From: Ruminococcus flavefaciens | GTDB lineage: Bacteria; Bacillota; Clostridia; Oscillospirales; Ruminococcaceae | DNA: 64,000 bases | Direction of reading: 5' to 3' | Assembly (NCBI RefSeq): GCF_900116855.1 | Contig: NZ_UETD01000003.1 | Span: forward strand, 291,924-355,923 | Shown here: in pieces, positions 42,017-50,452 of the stretch | Numbering within the stretch: position 1 is the stretch's first letter | How the letters are laid out: the number at the start of each line of letters is the position of its first letter | Notes under the pieces: model-generated | The model's database searches: none | Seen by the model: only the letters and a program-made list of their open reading frames with translations | Told to the model about the DNA's origin: nothing | Position numbers and translations under genes: made by a program

Positions 42017-43093
42017 ATGGAAAATAAACTCTTAAACCGCTTTATATCAGCCATAACAAGTCTTGCACTGGTATTATCAATTTATAATTGCTTCTCCGAC
42101 AGCATCACAAATACATATGCTGTCACGCTCACAACATTGGAGAAAAACGCCGCTGTGTCAGCCGAAGGTTCGGAAAACCCCTTTGACAAGCAGGATGACA
42201 GGGAGGTACCATATGACAGAACACGCTGGGTACAGCCTAATGAGTGGAATGCGCCGAAGTTCGACCCAAGGGACTATGAAGGCGGTCTGATGATTTATTT
42301 TGACAAGATAGGACTTGAGCCCGAATACGCTCCGGGCAAGGTGCAGAGGGTATATTGCAGTATCACAGGTGCTACGGAGCCTGTAAGCTATGTAAAGTTC
42401 CATATATTTTACGATACCAGACTGACTGTCAAGGAAAACTCCAAAGGCGAGGTGATAACCACGGGAAAGGGATTAAGCGGATTTACCACGGGTTCGGCAA
42501 AGGTGGAGGACGGACAGCTTGCCTTTTATGCATATGGCGAGGATACTCTGCTGAGCCAAAGCTGCTTGTTCACCATTGATTTTATAGTTCCCGAGGATGC
42601 GGAGCAGGGAGAGATGTATCCCATAGGCATGGCGTATACGGATGACGGCATAGTAGCCGACACTTTCATAAAAAGCAAGCATGACGATGCAGGAAGACTG
42701 CAGATGACCTATGCTTTTACAAGGGGTATCTACAACGGTTACATAAAGATAATCGGAGAGAAAAAAACTACCACAACAACTACCGTTACCACTACCACTA
42801 CTGTCACCACTGCGGTCGGATCTGCGGTAACGGAGGGGGATAAGCTTGGAGACGTTAACAATGATGGCCTTATAAATGCAGTGGATGCTTCGTCTGTCCT
42901 TGCATATTATGCAGTTATTTCTACGAATAAGGACGGCGGATACAGTGACGCTCAGAAGACAGCTGCCGACGTTGACCGAAATGGCAGAATAGACGCTGTG
43001 GATGCGTCGGGTATTCTTTCTTACTACGCCTATGCTTCGACCGAAAAGGAAGAAGTGATATCAATGGAAGAATTTATGAAAAGCATTCGGTAA
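42017..43093 (+). CDS. Secreted cohesin-like plus dockerin protein, candidate adaptor scaffoldin
   Basis: The protein has 358 residues from ATG 42017 (AGGAGG upstream). A signal-anchor-like start is followed at about 70-235 by a beta-sandwich with cohesin-like steps: GKVQRVYCSITG, YVKFHIFYDTRLTV, LSGFTTGSAKVEDGQLAFYA, LFTIDFIVPEDAEQGEMYPI. A poly-Thr/Val linker (about 250-275) leads to a dockerin (GDVNNDGLINAVDASSVLAY, DVDRNGRIDAVDASGILSYY). Single-cohesin/dockerin proteins act as adaptors in Ruminococcus cellulosomes (ScaC type). The cohesin call rests on pattern only; a generic X module is the alternative. Its dockerin nearly matches that of the giant LRR protein. Confidence 0.65.
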   Translation: MENKLLNRFISAITSLALVLSIYNCFSDSITNTYAVTLTTLEKNAAVSAEGSENPFDKQDDREVPYDRTRWVQPNEWNAPKFDPRDYEGGLMIYFDKIGLEPEYAPGKVQRVYCSITGATEPVSYVKFHIFYDTRLTVKENSKGEVITTGKGLSGFTTGSAKVEDGQLAFYAYGEDTLLSQSCLFTIDFIVPEDAEQGEMYPIGMAYTDDGIVADTFIKSKHDDAGRLQMTYAFTRGIYNGYIKIIGEKKTTTTTTVTTTTTVTTAVGSAVTEGDKLGDVNNDGLINAVDASSVLAYYAVISTNKDGGYSDAQKTAADVDRNGRIDAVDASGILSYYAYASTEKEEVISMEEFMKSIR

Positions 43094-43155
43094 AGTTGGG
43101 TGCTTCGATGCAGGAATACCTGATACTGCCGATCGGTATAAAATGACTAAAATCA

Positions 43156-43200
43156 AAACAAGGTGCCCGACTTTTCATAAAGAAGGGCACCTTGTTTCTT
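43156..43200 (+). terminator. Terminator after the cohesin-like/dockerin gene
   Basis: AAACAAGGTGCCC and GGGCACCTTGTTT arms, followed by CTTATAA; last feature of the native-looking region on the plus strand. Confidence 0.8.
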
Positions 43201-43310
43201 ATAACATTATATCGCCTTTTCTTCGTGTGAATTTCGTGTGAATTTTGCCTGTTTTTTCTTCACATGCAACTGCAAAAATGCAGCCCAAACTGTTTCGGAT
43301 AGGCAAGAGA

Positions 43311-43350
43311 AAAGCCTGTATTTCGGTGTTTTCCTCGAAATACAGGCTTT
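43311..43350 (-). terminator. Terminator of the former tRNA-Trp gene
   Basis: AAAGCCTGTATTTCG and CGAAATACAGGCTTT form a 15-pair stem. It lies seven bases past the CCA end of the tRNA fragment on the minus strand, as a tRNA terminator would. Confidence 0.75.
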
Positions 43351-43357
43351 ATCATTC

Positions 43358-43403
43358 TGGCAGGGGCAGAAGGACTTGAACCCTCGGCACGCGGTTTTGG
43401 AGC
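43358..43403 (-). other. 3' fragment of a tRNA-Trp gene, candidate island attachment site
   Basis: Reading the minus strand: anticodon loop CTCCAAA with anticodon CCA (Trp), ACCGC stem arm, T-arm GAGGGTTCAAGTCCTTC, acceptor TGCCCCT, G, CCA. The 5' half (acceptor, D-arm and 5' anticodon arm) is missing and replaced by unrelated sequence from about 43405. Such fragments are left where an element integrated in a tRNA 3' end. Confidence 0.8.
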
Positions 43404-43696
43404 CATGCCGGACGTTTTTCAGGACGTGTCAGCACGTTCCAATTAGTGTCGGAACGCATCAGCCTATCAGGCGATAAATGGCAGTGTTTAGCCGAGTGTG
43501 ACAATTGAAGCACCGCAAATGCCTATATTAACGTATTTGACTGATAGAAACATCTGAGCAAAAATCGTGAAAAAAAGTCTCAAAAGTGTTAGAAAAGTGT
43601 TAGATACGATTGTGAACGGTTTTTGTGTACACCGTTAACGAAATATGTATAATTCCGCTTCAGCAACAAAATAAATCTGAGGAATGAGGAAGTATA
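43404..43696. other. Gene-free stretch at the island edge with short repeats
   Basis: No gene is seen. It holds a tandem 11-base repeat AAAAGTGTTAG (43582-43592, 43593-43603) and an inverted repeat GTGAACGGT/ACCGTTAAC (43612-43620, 43631-43639), about 60-110 bases ahead of the HTH gene. These could be binding sites of that protein. Confidence 0.5.
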
Positions 43697-44155
43697 ATGA
43701 AAGACATAAGTTACACCGATTGGGAGCTAACTTCTGCACAGATCAGGACGGTCATAAAGCTCCGAAAGCTGTATTCAAATTACCCTTACGCACTCGGTAC
43801 AAAGGACGTGATGAAGATGCTGGGAGTCGGCAGAGCTACTGTATTGAACCTGAAAAACTGTGGTATGCTGCGCCACTATAACTTAGGCAATCACCTGATA
43901 TATCCGAAAGAATGGGTGCTTGAGTACCTTGCGGTCTACGCTGTCAGTGACAAACCAAATGTCCGTGACTATCAGCGTGAAGTGCTCCGCTACTGCCGCA
44001 CTCGCAGAACGATAACCGAGATAGCACAGCATCTCAATCTCGGTGCTGGATTTTGCCGGGACTACCTGCTGAAACCGCTGTGCGAACATGGTGAACTGAT
44101 TTGCGAGGCTGATAAACGAGAAGTAAAACGTCATTGCTATAAGGCGGTCAGATAA
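43697..44155 (+). CDS. Two-domain helix-turn-helix DNA-binding protein
   Basis: The 152-residue protein has an excisionase/MerR-like helix-turn-helix (about 35-75; LGTKDVMKMLGVGRATVLNL, then HLIYPKEWVLEYL) and a second winged-helix-like half (VLRYCRTRRTITEIAQHLNL). Its place beside a tRNA-Trp fragment suggests a role in control or excision of the island. GAGG lies ahead of the ATG. Its last ~15 codons are duplicated at 45234. Confidence 0.65.
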   Translation: MKDISYTDWELTSAQIRTVIKLRKLYSNYPYALGTKDVMKMLGVGRATVLNLKNCGMLRHYNLGNHLIYPKEWVLEYLAVYAVSDKPNVRDYQREVLRYCRTRRTITEIAQHLNLGAGFCRDYLLKPLCEHGELICEADKREVKRHCYKAVR

Positions 44156-44277
44156 ACAGAAAAGCAAGCAACTGTTTTTATAATTGGCTGCTTGCTTATT
44201 TTTATTGTCGGAAGTCAGTGGCTTAAATTTCTCTAAATATAGCCGTTATACACAACTTATCAATTATTGCGGCGGAC
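44111..44277 (+). repeat. Direct repeat, copy A
   Basis: About 167 bases, including the end of the HTH gene and its terminator (AAGCAAGCA...TGCTTGCTT), recur at 45234-45400 with scattered differences. The two copies flank the broken DUF1016 gene. Confidence 0.8.
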
Positions 44278-44353
44278 TGATTTTTTTTAAGTTCTCATGA
44301 GTTCAACTCTTACGTTTAGTGCCGGTAGTATTCACAAATGATATATCATATTG

Positions 44354-45077
44354 TTACTCTTCTTCAAGTTTATGAAACTCATCGATTCGCAGCTCACGTT
44401 TCAATTCTTCCTCAGTCGGCAGATAGGTAAAATACTTTGAAGCGAATATCTGGTTGTTGCCTTCAGGCAGAGTGTATTTCACGACAGCATCGTTCTTTTC
44501 TGCACACAGCACAATGCCGATAGGCAGATTATCGCCTTCGTTCATAAGTTCTCTTGTGTAGTAGTTGACATACATCTGCATCTGTCCCAAGTCTTGATGT
44601 GTGAGTTTGTCAGTTTTGAGGTCAAACAACACGAAGCATTTGAGGATATAATTGATCAAGCTGCCGGACGCTCCACGCTGATTTTGCACATTCTTCTGTA
44701 TAAAAGTCGCGGGCGGACTTGTCTGTGATTTTCATAAGTATGCGATAATGTGACCAACTCAATTCGGCACACAGTGTGTGCCGATTCGGAAAACAGCTAT
44801 AAAACTGTCGCATTGCACGCAGATTTCGTTCTGTAAAGCCTTTTCCAAACTCAGTGGTCAGTTTGTCAGAAAGGTACTTCAAAAGACTCTTGCCGTACTC
44901 AGCCCTGTCATTCTCACCGCAAGCCTTGTAGATCTGCTCACCGATCTCCCAATAGGCTATGACCATTGCCGAGTTTACAGCTGTATACACTTTATTCTGT
45001 GCTGTTATAACAAAAGAACGTATGGAAGTATAGATTTCTTCCGAACTGTTCTCAGTTCTCATAATTTCATTATCCAT
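44354..45077 (-). pseudogene. DUF1016/YhcG-type PDDEXK nuclease, broken
   Basis: Two frames show the halves of one DUF1016 protein. The N-terminal half (ATG 45077, MDNEIMRTEN) has IAYWEIGEQIYKACGENDRA and LTTEFGKGFTERNLRAMRQF, and ends near 44670. The C-terminal half resumes in another frame with YILKCFVLFDLKTDKLTHQD and GQMQMYVNYY, which is the nuclease core containing the catalytic Asp and Lys. Intact proteins have ~340-370 residues; here about 100 residues are missing at the junction. Neither half should be active. DUF1016 nucleases occur in defence and mobile loci. Confidence 0.75.
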
Positions 45078-45233
45078 AGGTCTCGACCTCATTTCCAATG
45101 ATAAGCATATTATACCATTGCTCCCATAGCTTTTCAAGGAATTTCTCGATACTTTCGTAATCTCGGCTCAGGTTTCTGTCGTGACTAACTGTTGAAGCCG
45201 CTGTGTGAGCACGGTTAATTAATGTGTGAGACC

Positions 45234-45400
45234 GATAAACGAGAAGTAAAACGTCATTGCTATAAGGCGGTCAGATAAACAGAAAAGCAAGCAGCCGGTT
45301 TTAAAATTGGCTGCCTGTTTATTTTTATTGTCAGAAGTCAACGGCTTAAATTCCTCTAAATATAGCCGCAGGTCATGGTTAATCAATTATTGCGGTGGTG
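45234..45400 (+). repeat. Direct repeat, copy B
   Basis: Second copy of 44111-44277. It carries the last codons of the HTH gene without its start, showing that a duplication or repeat-mediated insertion occurred. From 45401 to 45619 no gene is seen. Confidence 0.8.
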
Positions 45401-45619
45401 TTTTTTCATAAAAGTTGTCGTCAGTTCAAATCATGATGTACCTGCCACACGAATTAGTGCAGTTTGTCTGCCGAGTGTTTTTTCTACCTTGAAAGCGACG
45501 GTAGGTTTAGTACTACATAAATCAAGAAAAAAATCAAGGCGAAATCTACACAAATCAAGATTTTTGTCATTGTACTTGTCAAGAAATGTCGAGATTTTTA
45601 ATATTGTCCTTATGCAGCA

Positions 45620-46117
45620 TTATTCCTCAAGCAAATACAGCCTCATCTGATACCATTCTGCACCGCCGTGAGTTGATTTTGCTGTCAGACCTTCATTGAC
45701 AAAGCCGAATTTCTCATAATAATGGATAAGCCTGTACTTGCAGGTCAGCACTACTCCCATTCGACCTTGCTCTTTTGCAATATCAATAAAACGCTCGATC
45801 AGCTCTCCGGCACAGCCCTGTCTGCGGTATGCAGGGATCGTATTGACGCCGAAAAGCATCTGCCACTTGCCGTTTTCATCGTGCAGAGCAGCGTTTTCAT
45901 ACATTTCATCGGTCAGGTCACGCTCATTTGTAACAAAGCCGTCCACGAAAGCAACGAGCTTGTCATCTTCAAACATCAGCAGAAAATAATCTGCATAGCG
46001 TTTCAGCCTGTCGGAGAATTGCTCCGCCGTTGCAGCTTCGGCAGGCGGAAAGCACTCGGCTTCAACCGCTGTAATGCTGTTTAAATCAGCTAATGTCGCT
46101 GTTCTTATCGTTCTCAT
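45620..46117 (-). CDS. GNAT-family N-acetyltransferase
   Basis: The 165-residue enzyme uses acetyl-CoA to acetylate an amine. The GNAT core is clear: MLFGVNTIPAYRRQGCAGEL has the R-x-x-G-x-A pyrophosphate-binding loop, and the C-terminal LIHYYEKFGFVNEGL is the typical end. It resembles arylalkylamine/serotonin-type acetyltransferases. Its start overlaps the upstream nitroreductase stop by four bases, so the two are co-expressed. The substrate is unknown. Confidence 0.85.
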   Translation of the reverse strand: MRTIRTATLADLNSITAVEAECFPPAEAATAEQFSDRLKRYADYFLLMFEDDKLVAFVDGFVTNERDLTDEMYENAALHDENGKWQMLFGVNTIPAYRRQGCAGELIERFIDIAKEQGRMGVVLTCKYRLIHYYEKFGFVNEGLTAKSTHGGAEWYQMRLYLLEE

Positions 46118-46608
46118 AAATAATGTATCCTGCTCTCGTCAAACCTATCCTGCTGTTCCTTCGTTTCCGCAGGATAGCCCACGGGAACAAGTGCAAAGGC
46201 GTGAACCCCGTCGGGATTTCCGAGGACAGCTTCGACCTTTTCCATTCTTTCCTTCAGCGGAGCAGTGCCGATCCACACAGCACCAAGACCGAGAGAAGCC
46301 GCTTCAAGCCACAGGTTTTCCGTGGCGATACTCAGGTCAATCTCGCAGTATTCGGGAAATCTCGCACCCTCCACCTTATAGCAAGACACTATGACTACAG
46401 GTGCGCCTGCTGCACAGCCGGCATAAGGATTGCTCTGAGAAAGTGCCTTGATCTTGTCCTTGTCTGTCACTACATAGAACTCCCACGGCTGCTGATTGCC
46501 TGCCGAAGGTGCCTGCATAGCGGCTCTGAGAAGCTGAGTGATCTTCTCAGGCTCAACAGGTCTGTCCTCAAATTTACGGGTGCTTACCCTTGTAAATATC
46601 TCGTTCAT
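46114..46608 (-). CDS. Nitroreductase-family protein 1
   Basis: This FMN-dependent NAD(P)H oxidoreductase-like protein has 164 residues. STRKFEDRPVEPEKITQLLR, MQAPSAGNQQPWEF, and ENLWLEAASLGLGAVWIG are the usual FMN-contacting segments; VPVGYPAE closes the fold. It is translationally coupled to the acetyltransferase downstream and preceded by AGGTTTC, a weak site. The substrate is unknown. Confidence 0.9.
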   Translation of the reverse strand: MNEIFTRVSTRKFEDRPVEPEKITQLLRAAMQAPSAGNQQPWEFYVVTDKDKIKALSQSNPYAGCAAGAPVVIVSCYKVEGARFPEYCEIDLSIATENLWLEAASLGLGAVWIGTAPLKERMEKVEAVLGNPDGVHAFALVPVGYPAETKEQQDRFDESRIHYL

Positions 46609-46621
46609 GGTGAAACCTCCG

Positions 46622-47074
46622 TTACAATTTATACTGCATAAAATTATTGTTGTGTGTAAATCCGAATGCCGTGTACAGCTTCACTCCCATATCCGATGCT
46701 GTGATCTGAACTGTACCGCAGCCGTAGTTCCTTGCTTCATCTACCACACGCTTCAAAAGCTCGCTTGCAATACCTTTATGCCGATAATCCTTGTCCGTGA
46801 ACATACTGGACAAAAGTCCGATCTTACCGCTTGGACATCCAAAATACGGAGGCTTTTCTACGAATGACATTCCGCTTGTGCCGATGATCTTATCGCCGTC
46901 AAGTGCGAGCCATGCCACAAAAGTACCGTCAGCCATGTGCCGTGTGTAATAGTCTTTCAGTGCAGGATAGAGGTCGATATCCTCCTTTGCACCTTCCTCA
47001 CGAAGCTGGTTGATTCTCATTTTTATAAATGTGTCAAGCTCATTATCGGTCAATCTTTTATATTCTATTTCCAT
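46622..47074 (-). CDS. GNAT-family N-acetyltransferase
   Basis: The 150 residues from ATG 47074 (AGAGGGG upstream) form a compact GNAT domain: SSMFTDKDYRHKGIASELLK is the acetyl-CoA loop and YTAFGFTHNNNFMQY the C-terminal strand. The longer frame to 47119 adds 15 residues before the ribosome site. It is the first gene of a three-gene minus-strand run with the nitroreductase and second acetyltransferase. Confidence 0.85.
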   Translation of the reverse strand: MEIEYKRLTDNELDTFIKMRINQLREEGAKEDIDLYPALKDYYTRHMADGTFVAWLALDGDKIIGTSGMSFVEKPPYFGCPSGKIGLLSSMFTDKDYRHKGIASELLKRVVDEARNYGCGTVQITASDMGVKLYTAFGFTHNNNFMQYKL

Positions 47075-47275
47075 AAAACGTTCCCCTCTCCCTATAATAT
47101 ACACATTATAACATACCAAGCCCTGTTTTTCAAGGAATTTGTCGGCAAAGCCACAATAAACTACTGCGATAGCTATTGACTTTGCTCAATAAAAATGATA
47201 TAGTGACAATAGAGCTGATATTTTATCAGACATATAATCACAGTAGTCAACAAATATAGCAACGGAGGAAATAAT

Positions 47276-47788
47276 ATGGAATTCAAAGAAGTTGTAAAGA
47301 ATCGTTATTCATGCAAAAAATACAGCACACGTCAGGTCGAGGCTGATAAGCTGAACGCTATCCTCGAAGCCGGACGTCTTGCTCCCACCGCAAAGAATTT
47401 GCAGGAGCAGCATATCTATGTTGTTCAGTCCGCTGAGAAACTCGCTGTAATCGACCAGTTCACGCCCTGCCGCTACGGTGCGCCGACTGTTCTTGTTGTC
47501 GCATTCGACAAGAACAATGTGTTCACCTATCCCGGTGAAAAGCGTGATTCAGGCGTTGAGGACGCAGCGATAGTTGCAACACATCTGACTCTTGCCGCTG
47601 CTGATGAAGGTGTGGACAGCTGCTGGCTGAATTACTTTGATCCGGACAAATTGGCTGCCGCACTTGGTCTGCCTGAGAATGAGGAGATACTTATGCTTCT
47701 TAATCTGGGTTATGCTGCGGAAGGTGCAGGACCTCTTCCAAATCACGAAAGCAGAAAGCCTCTGTCAGAGACAGTGACATACCTGTAA
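47276..47788 (+). CDS. Nitroreductase-family protein 2
   Basis: The 170-residue FMN-dependent reductase-like protein has NRYSCKKYSTRQVEADKL, ILEAGRLAPTAKNLQEQ, and a middle helix VEDAAIVATHLTLAAADEGV followed by SCWLNYFDP. These match the small nitroreductase family. GGAGG precedes the ATG. It is distinct in sequence from the nitroreductase at 46.1 kb. A hairpin (GGAGCAACTC...GAACTGCTCCCG) follows near 47820-47850. Confidence 0.9.
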   Translation: MEFKEVVKNRYSCKKYSTRQVEADKLNAILEAGRLAPTAKNLQEQHIYVVQSAEKLAVIDQFTPCRYGAPTVLVVAFDKNNVFTYPGEKRDSGVEDAAIVATHLTLAAADEGVDSCWLNYFDPDKLAAALGLPENEEILMLLNLGYAAEGAGPLPNHESRKPLSETVTYL

Positions 47789-47863
47789 TTGTCAGGAGAT
47801 AGTGTTAGTTACTTAACAACGGGAGCAACTCTTTGAGAACTGCTCCCGTTGTTGCATATATTG

Positions 47864-48085
47864 ATTGAAAATCAGCAAGGTATATGTTATAATTATACCT
47901 CCGCCAGTACGAACCGCAGACGCAGGAGCAGAGCCGAGGTCAGCAGAAAAGGAAGAAAGATGTGCTGGAATAATTGTTATCAGCCGAACGGAAAATGCCC
48001 CTTAGAGCCGCCATTAACGGTTATGGGGAAACTATCCAGCTTAAACAAACAAGGCACGGAGAGCGTTCTTCGTGCCTTGTGTTCG
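47864..48085 (+). ncRNA. Possible structured transcript or tiny gene
   Basis: A promoter-like TTGAAA-17-TATAAT (about 47864-47892) is followed by about 180 bases and a hairpin ACAAGGCACG/CGTGCCTTGT near 48050-48082. Inside lies a 50-codon frame (47960-48112) starting MCWNNCYQPNGKCP, with only a weak GGAAG site. I recognise neither a known RNA family nor a protein family. Confidence 0.25.
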
Positions 48086-48197
48086 GTATTGACTATTTCA
48101 TTTTGTGATTGATTTACCGCTTCAAATCAAGATAGCAGGCAATTTATTTCCTGCATCATATAAATTTGTTGAAGGAGATAAATTTTCGTAGCTAAAC

Positions 48198-48899
48198 TTA
48201 TCTTTTCCAAACCGCCGCCGCATTCGATCTGACGATGAGCTCCTCAACAGGCAGACCAATGGGACAAATATCGTGGCAGGCAAGAGATTTTCCGCATTGC
48301 TCATAATAATTCTTTTTGTATTTTTCGGAAAGCTCGTTCTTATGGGCGATATTCTGTTCTTCATCTAAAATGCGGTAAGCGTTTACAGCAGCAATTGCTC
48401 CCGAAAAATCGTTATCCGCAGTAAAATTCGGACAAACTTCAAGACAACAGCCGCACATAATACAGCTTGCGGACTTGTATCGCTGAACTTTGGTCTGCTC
48501 GCTCATAAACGGATTATCCTCAAGCCAGATACTGACTCGTTCCAGCTTTTTGAAGATAGCCGACCTGTCAACGATAAGGTCTTTTACCAACGGGAACTTG
48601 CTTAGCGGTTCAAGTATGAGCTTTTTTCCTTTGAGAGAGCCGAGAAATGTCGAACAGGCAAGACGAGGTATCCCGTTTATCCGCATTGCACACGCTCCGC
48701 ATTTTCGCACCATACAGCCGCATTCCCAAGCAATCTTGTCAACAGTCTGTTCGTTGATGTCCGTAAGATCAGCTCTGCTGTTAAGCCTTCTGAGAACTCC
48801 TGCGACTGATGTGCTTTCATCACATTCAATGCTGAGATCCTGCCAATACGGCTCTGAACTGCTGCTTGCCTGACGCTTAATATGTATGGTATACTGCAT
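48198..48899 (-). CDS. frdB: Fumarate reductase/succinate dehydrogenase iron-sulfur subunit
   Basis: The 233-residue subunit carries electrons between the membrane anchor and the flavoprotein. The [2Fe-2S] ligands are in CGCMVRKCGACAM, and the [4Fe-4S]/[3Fe-4S] ligands in CIMCGCCLEVCPN and CHDICPIGL. The last cluster region is followed by only ~20 residues, as in short bacterial forms. I chose ATG 48899 for its spacing from AAAGGAG; ATG 48908 overlaps the frdA stop. It is the last gene of the operon. Confidence 0.9.
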   Translation of the reverse strand: MQYTIHIKRQASSSSEPYWQDLSIECDESTSVAGVLRRLNSRADLTDINEQTVDKIAWECGCMVRKCGACAMRINGIPRLACSTFLGSLKGKKLILEPLSKFPLVKDLIVDRSAIFKKLERVSIWLEDNPFMSEQTKVQRYKSASCIMCGCCLEVCPNFTADNDFSGAIAAVNAYRILDEEQNIAHKNELSEKYKKNYYEQCGKSLACHDICPIGLPVEELIVRSNAAAVWKR

Positions 48900-48904
48900 A
48901 GCGT

Positions 48905-50452
48905 TCATCTCCTTTTCGGCACGTTTTCAAACAGAATACGGATATTGTCACCGTCAAACCTTGCGACGGTTGTTTTCAGATAGTCTCTGTCATTGCGAAG
49001 CGGATAGTCCTCTCTGTAATGAGCACCCCGACTTTCCCTGCGGGCAATGGCACTTTCAATTATTGCACGTCCAAGCAAGGCAAGCGAGCCGCTCATTTCC
49101 TTGATCTCACGAAGTCCTTTCTGCAAGGTTTCTTCATTTCTCACCACGCCGAGAGTATTCTGCATTATCTGATTCAGCCGCTGTATATCAGAAGTTACAC
49201 TATCATCAGAAATATCCGCTTTTATGGGTTGTCCTTTTTGAATATTACATTCATCTGAACAAGCGTACTTTGCGGCGATCCTTCCACCATATATTGCACC
49301 AAGCAGAGAATTTCCGCCGAGACGGTTTGCTCCGTGATACTGCGAGCAGCATTCTCCTGCGGCGTAAAGACCATTTATCTGAGTCCTGTGATACTCGTCA
49401 ACGAGGATACCACCCATGAAATAGTGTATTCCGGGCGATACGGGAACAGGCTCTTTTCTTATGTCCTTATGGAGATAAAGCATACAGTCGGCGGCGATTC
49501 CCGACAGCTTTTCGGCTATGACTTTATCGGGAATATCGGTCATATCAAGGAACACCTCTGAGTTCTGACGTTCCTTCCATATCTCTCTTGCGGTTATGTC
49601 TCTCGGGGTAAGGTCTCCGAGTTCGGGGTATCTTTCCTGCATGAAATAATAGGGCTTGCCGTTCTTCAAGGAGAACAGCTTACCGCCCTCGGCTCTCACG
49701 GCTTCGGTTATTAGCATACGCTTTCCGCCGCACTCTATCGTCGTAGGGTGATACTGTATCATCTCGCTGTTTGCTATCGGAATACCGAGGCGGAACAGCT
49801 TCGCAGTTACTTCGCCCGTGTTGAACAGCGAGCCTGTTGTGTTTCCGAATAGTCCGTGCATACCGCCCGAAGCTATAATAACAGCATCGGAATGAAGCTC
49901 GGTCACTGTACTGCTGTATTCGTCTTTTATAAGACAGCCGAGGCATACATTTCCCTGCAAAAGAAGCGTCTGAAAGCTATGATGTGAAAGCCTTTTAACA
50001 TTGCCTGCCGCTTCTTCTTTCCTTACTGCGTCGATAAGTGCGGTCGTTAGCTGTTTTCCCGTATCGCTCTGAGCAAATACGGTACGTTTCTTTTTCTGAC
50101 CGCCGAAATTACGCAGATCAACTTCGTCAAAGCCGCTTCTGTTGAACTGTACGCCTAAGTCCATAAGCCACCTTATAATATCGGGAGCAGCCTGCGTCAT
50201 ATTCCACACCGCATTCGGATCAGCAAGACCGCAGGCGGCGTTTATGGTATCCTTGTAGTGTTCTTCGGGAGAATCGTTTTCGTTTTTGGTATCCATAGCG
50301 GCGTTGATACCGCCCTCAGCCATGACAGACTGTGCTCTTTCTGACGGCTGTGATGACACAAGAACCACCTCGCCGCCTTCGCTTACTGCCTGTAATGCAG
50401 CCGACAGTCCCGCAACTCCTGCACCGATTATAACTATTTTTCGTTTCTTCAT
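48905..50452 (-). CDS. frdA: Fumarate reductase/succinate dehydrogenase flavoprotein subunit
   Basis: The 515-residue catalytic subunit interconverts fumarate and succinate. It has the FAD-binding IIGAGVAGLSAALQA, the HSFQTLLLQGN region, IQYHPTTIECGGKRMLITEA near the active site, and HYFMGGILVDE followed by GLYAAGECC. The C-terminal part with ESRGAHYREDYP carries the usual Arg and His. The start ATG 50452 overlaps the frdC stop (ATGA). In a fermenter this likely acts as fumarate reductase. Confidence 0.93.
   Translation of the reverse strand: MKKRKIVIIGAGVAGLSAALQAVSEGGEVVLVSSQPSERAQSVMAEGGINAAMDTKNENDSPEEHYKDTINAACGLADPNAVWNMTQAAPDIIRWLMDLGVQFNRSGFDEVDLRNFGGQKKKRTVFAQSDTGKQLTTALIDAVRKEEAAGNVKRLSHHSFQTLLLQGNVCLGCLIKDEYSSTVTELHSDAVIIASGGMHGLFGNTTGSLFNTGEVTAKLFRLGIPIANSEMIQYHPTTIECGGKRMLITEAVRAEGGKLFSLKNGKPYYFMQERYPELGDLTPRDITAREIWKERQNSEVFLDMTDIPDKVIAEKLSGIAADCMLYLHKDIRKEPVPVSPGIHYFMGGILVDEYHRTQINGLYAAGECCSQYHGANRLGGNSLLGAIYGGRIAAKYACSDECNIQKGQPIKADISDDSVTSDIQRLNQIMQNTLGVVRNEETLQKGLREIKEMSGSLALLGRAIIESAIARRESRGAHYREDYPLRNDRDYLKTTVARFDGDNIRILFENVPKRR

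Noticed and set aside
43238..43477. 79-codon open frame
   Set aside because: It runs through the tRNA-Trp fragment and its terminator; QKDLNPRHAVLEPC is the translated tRNA.
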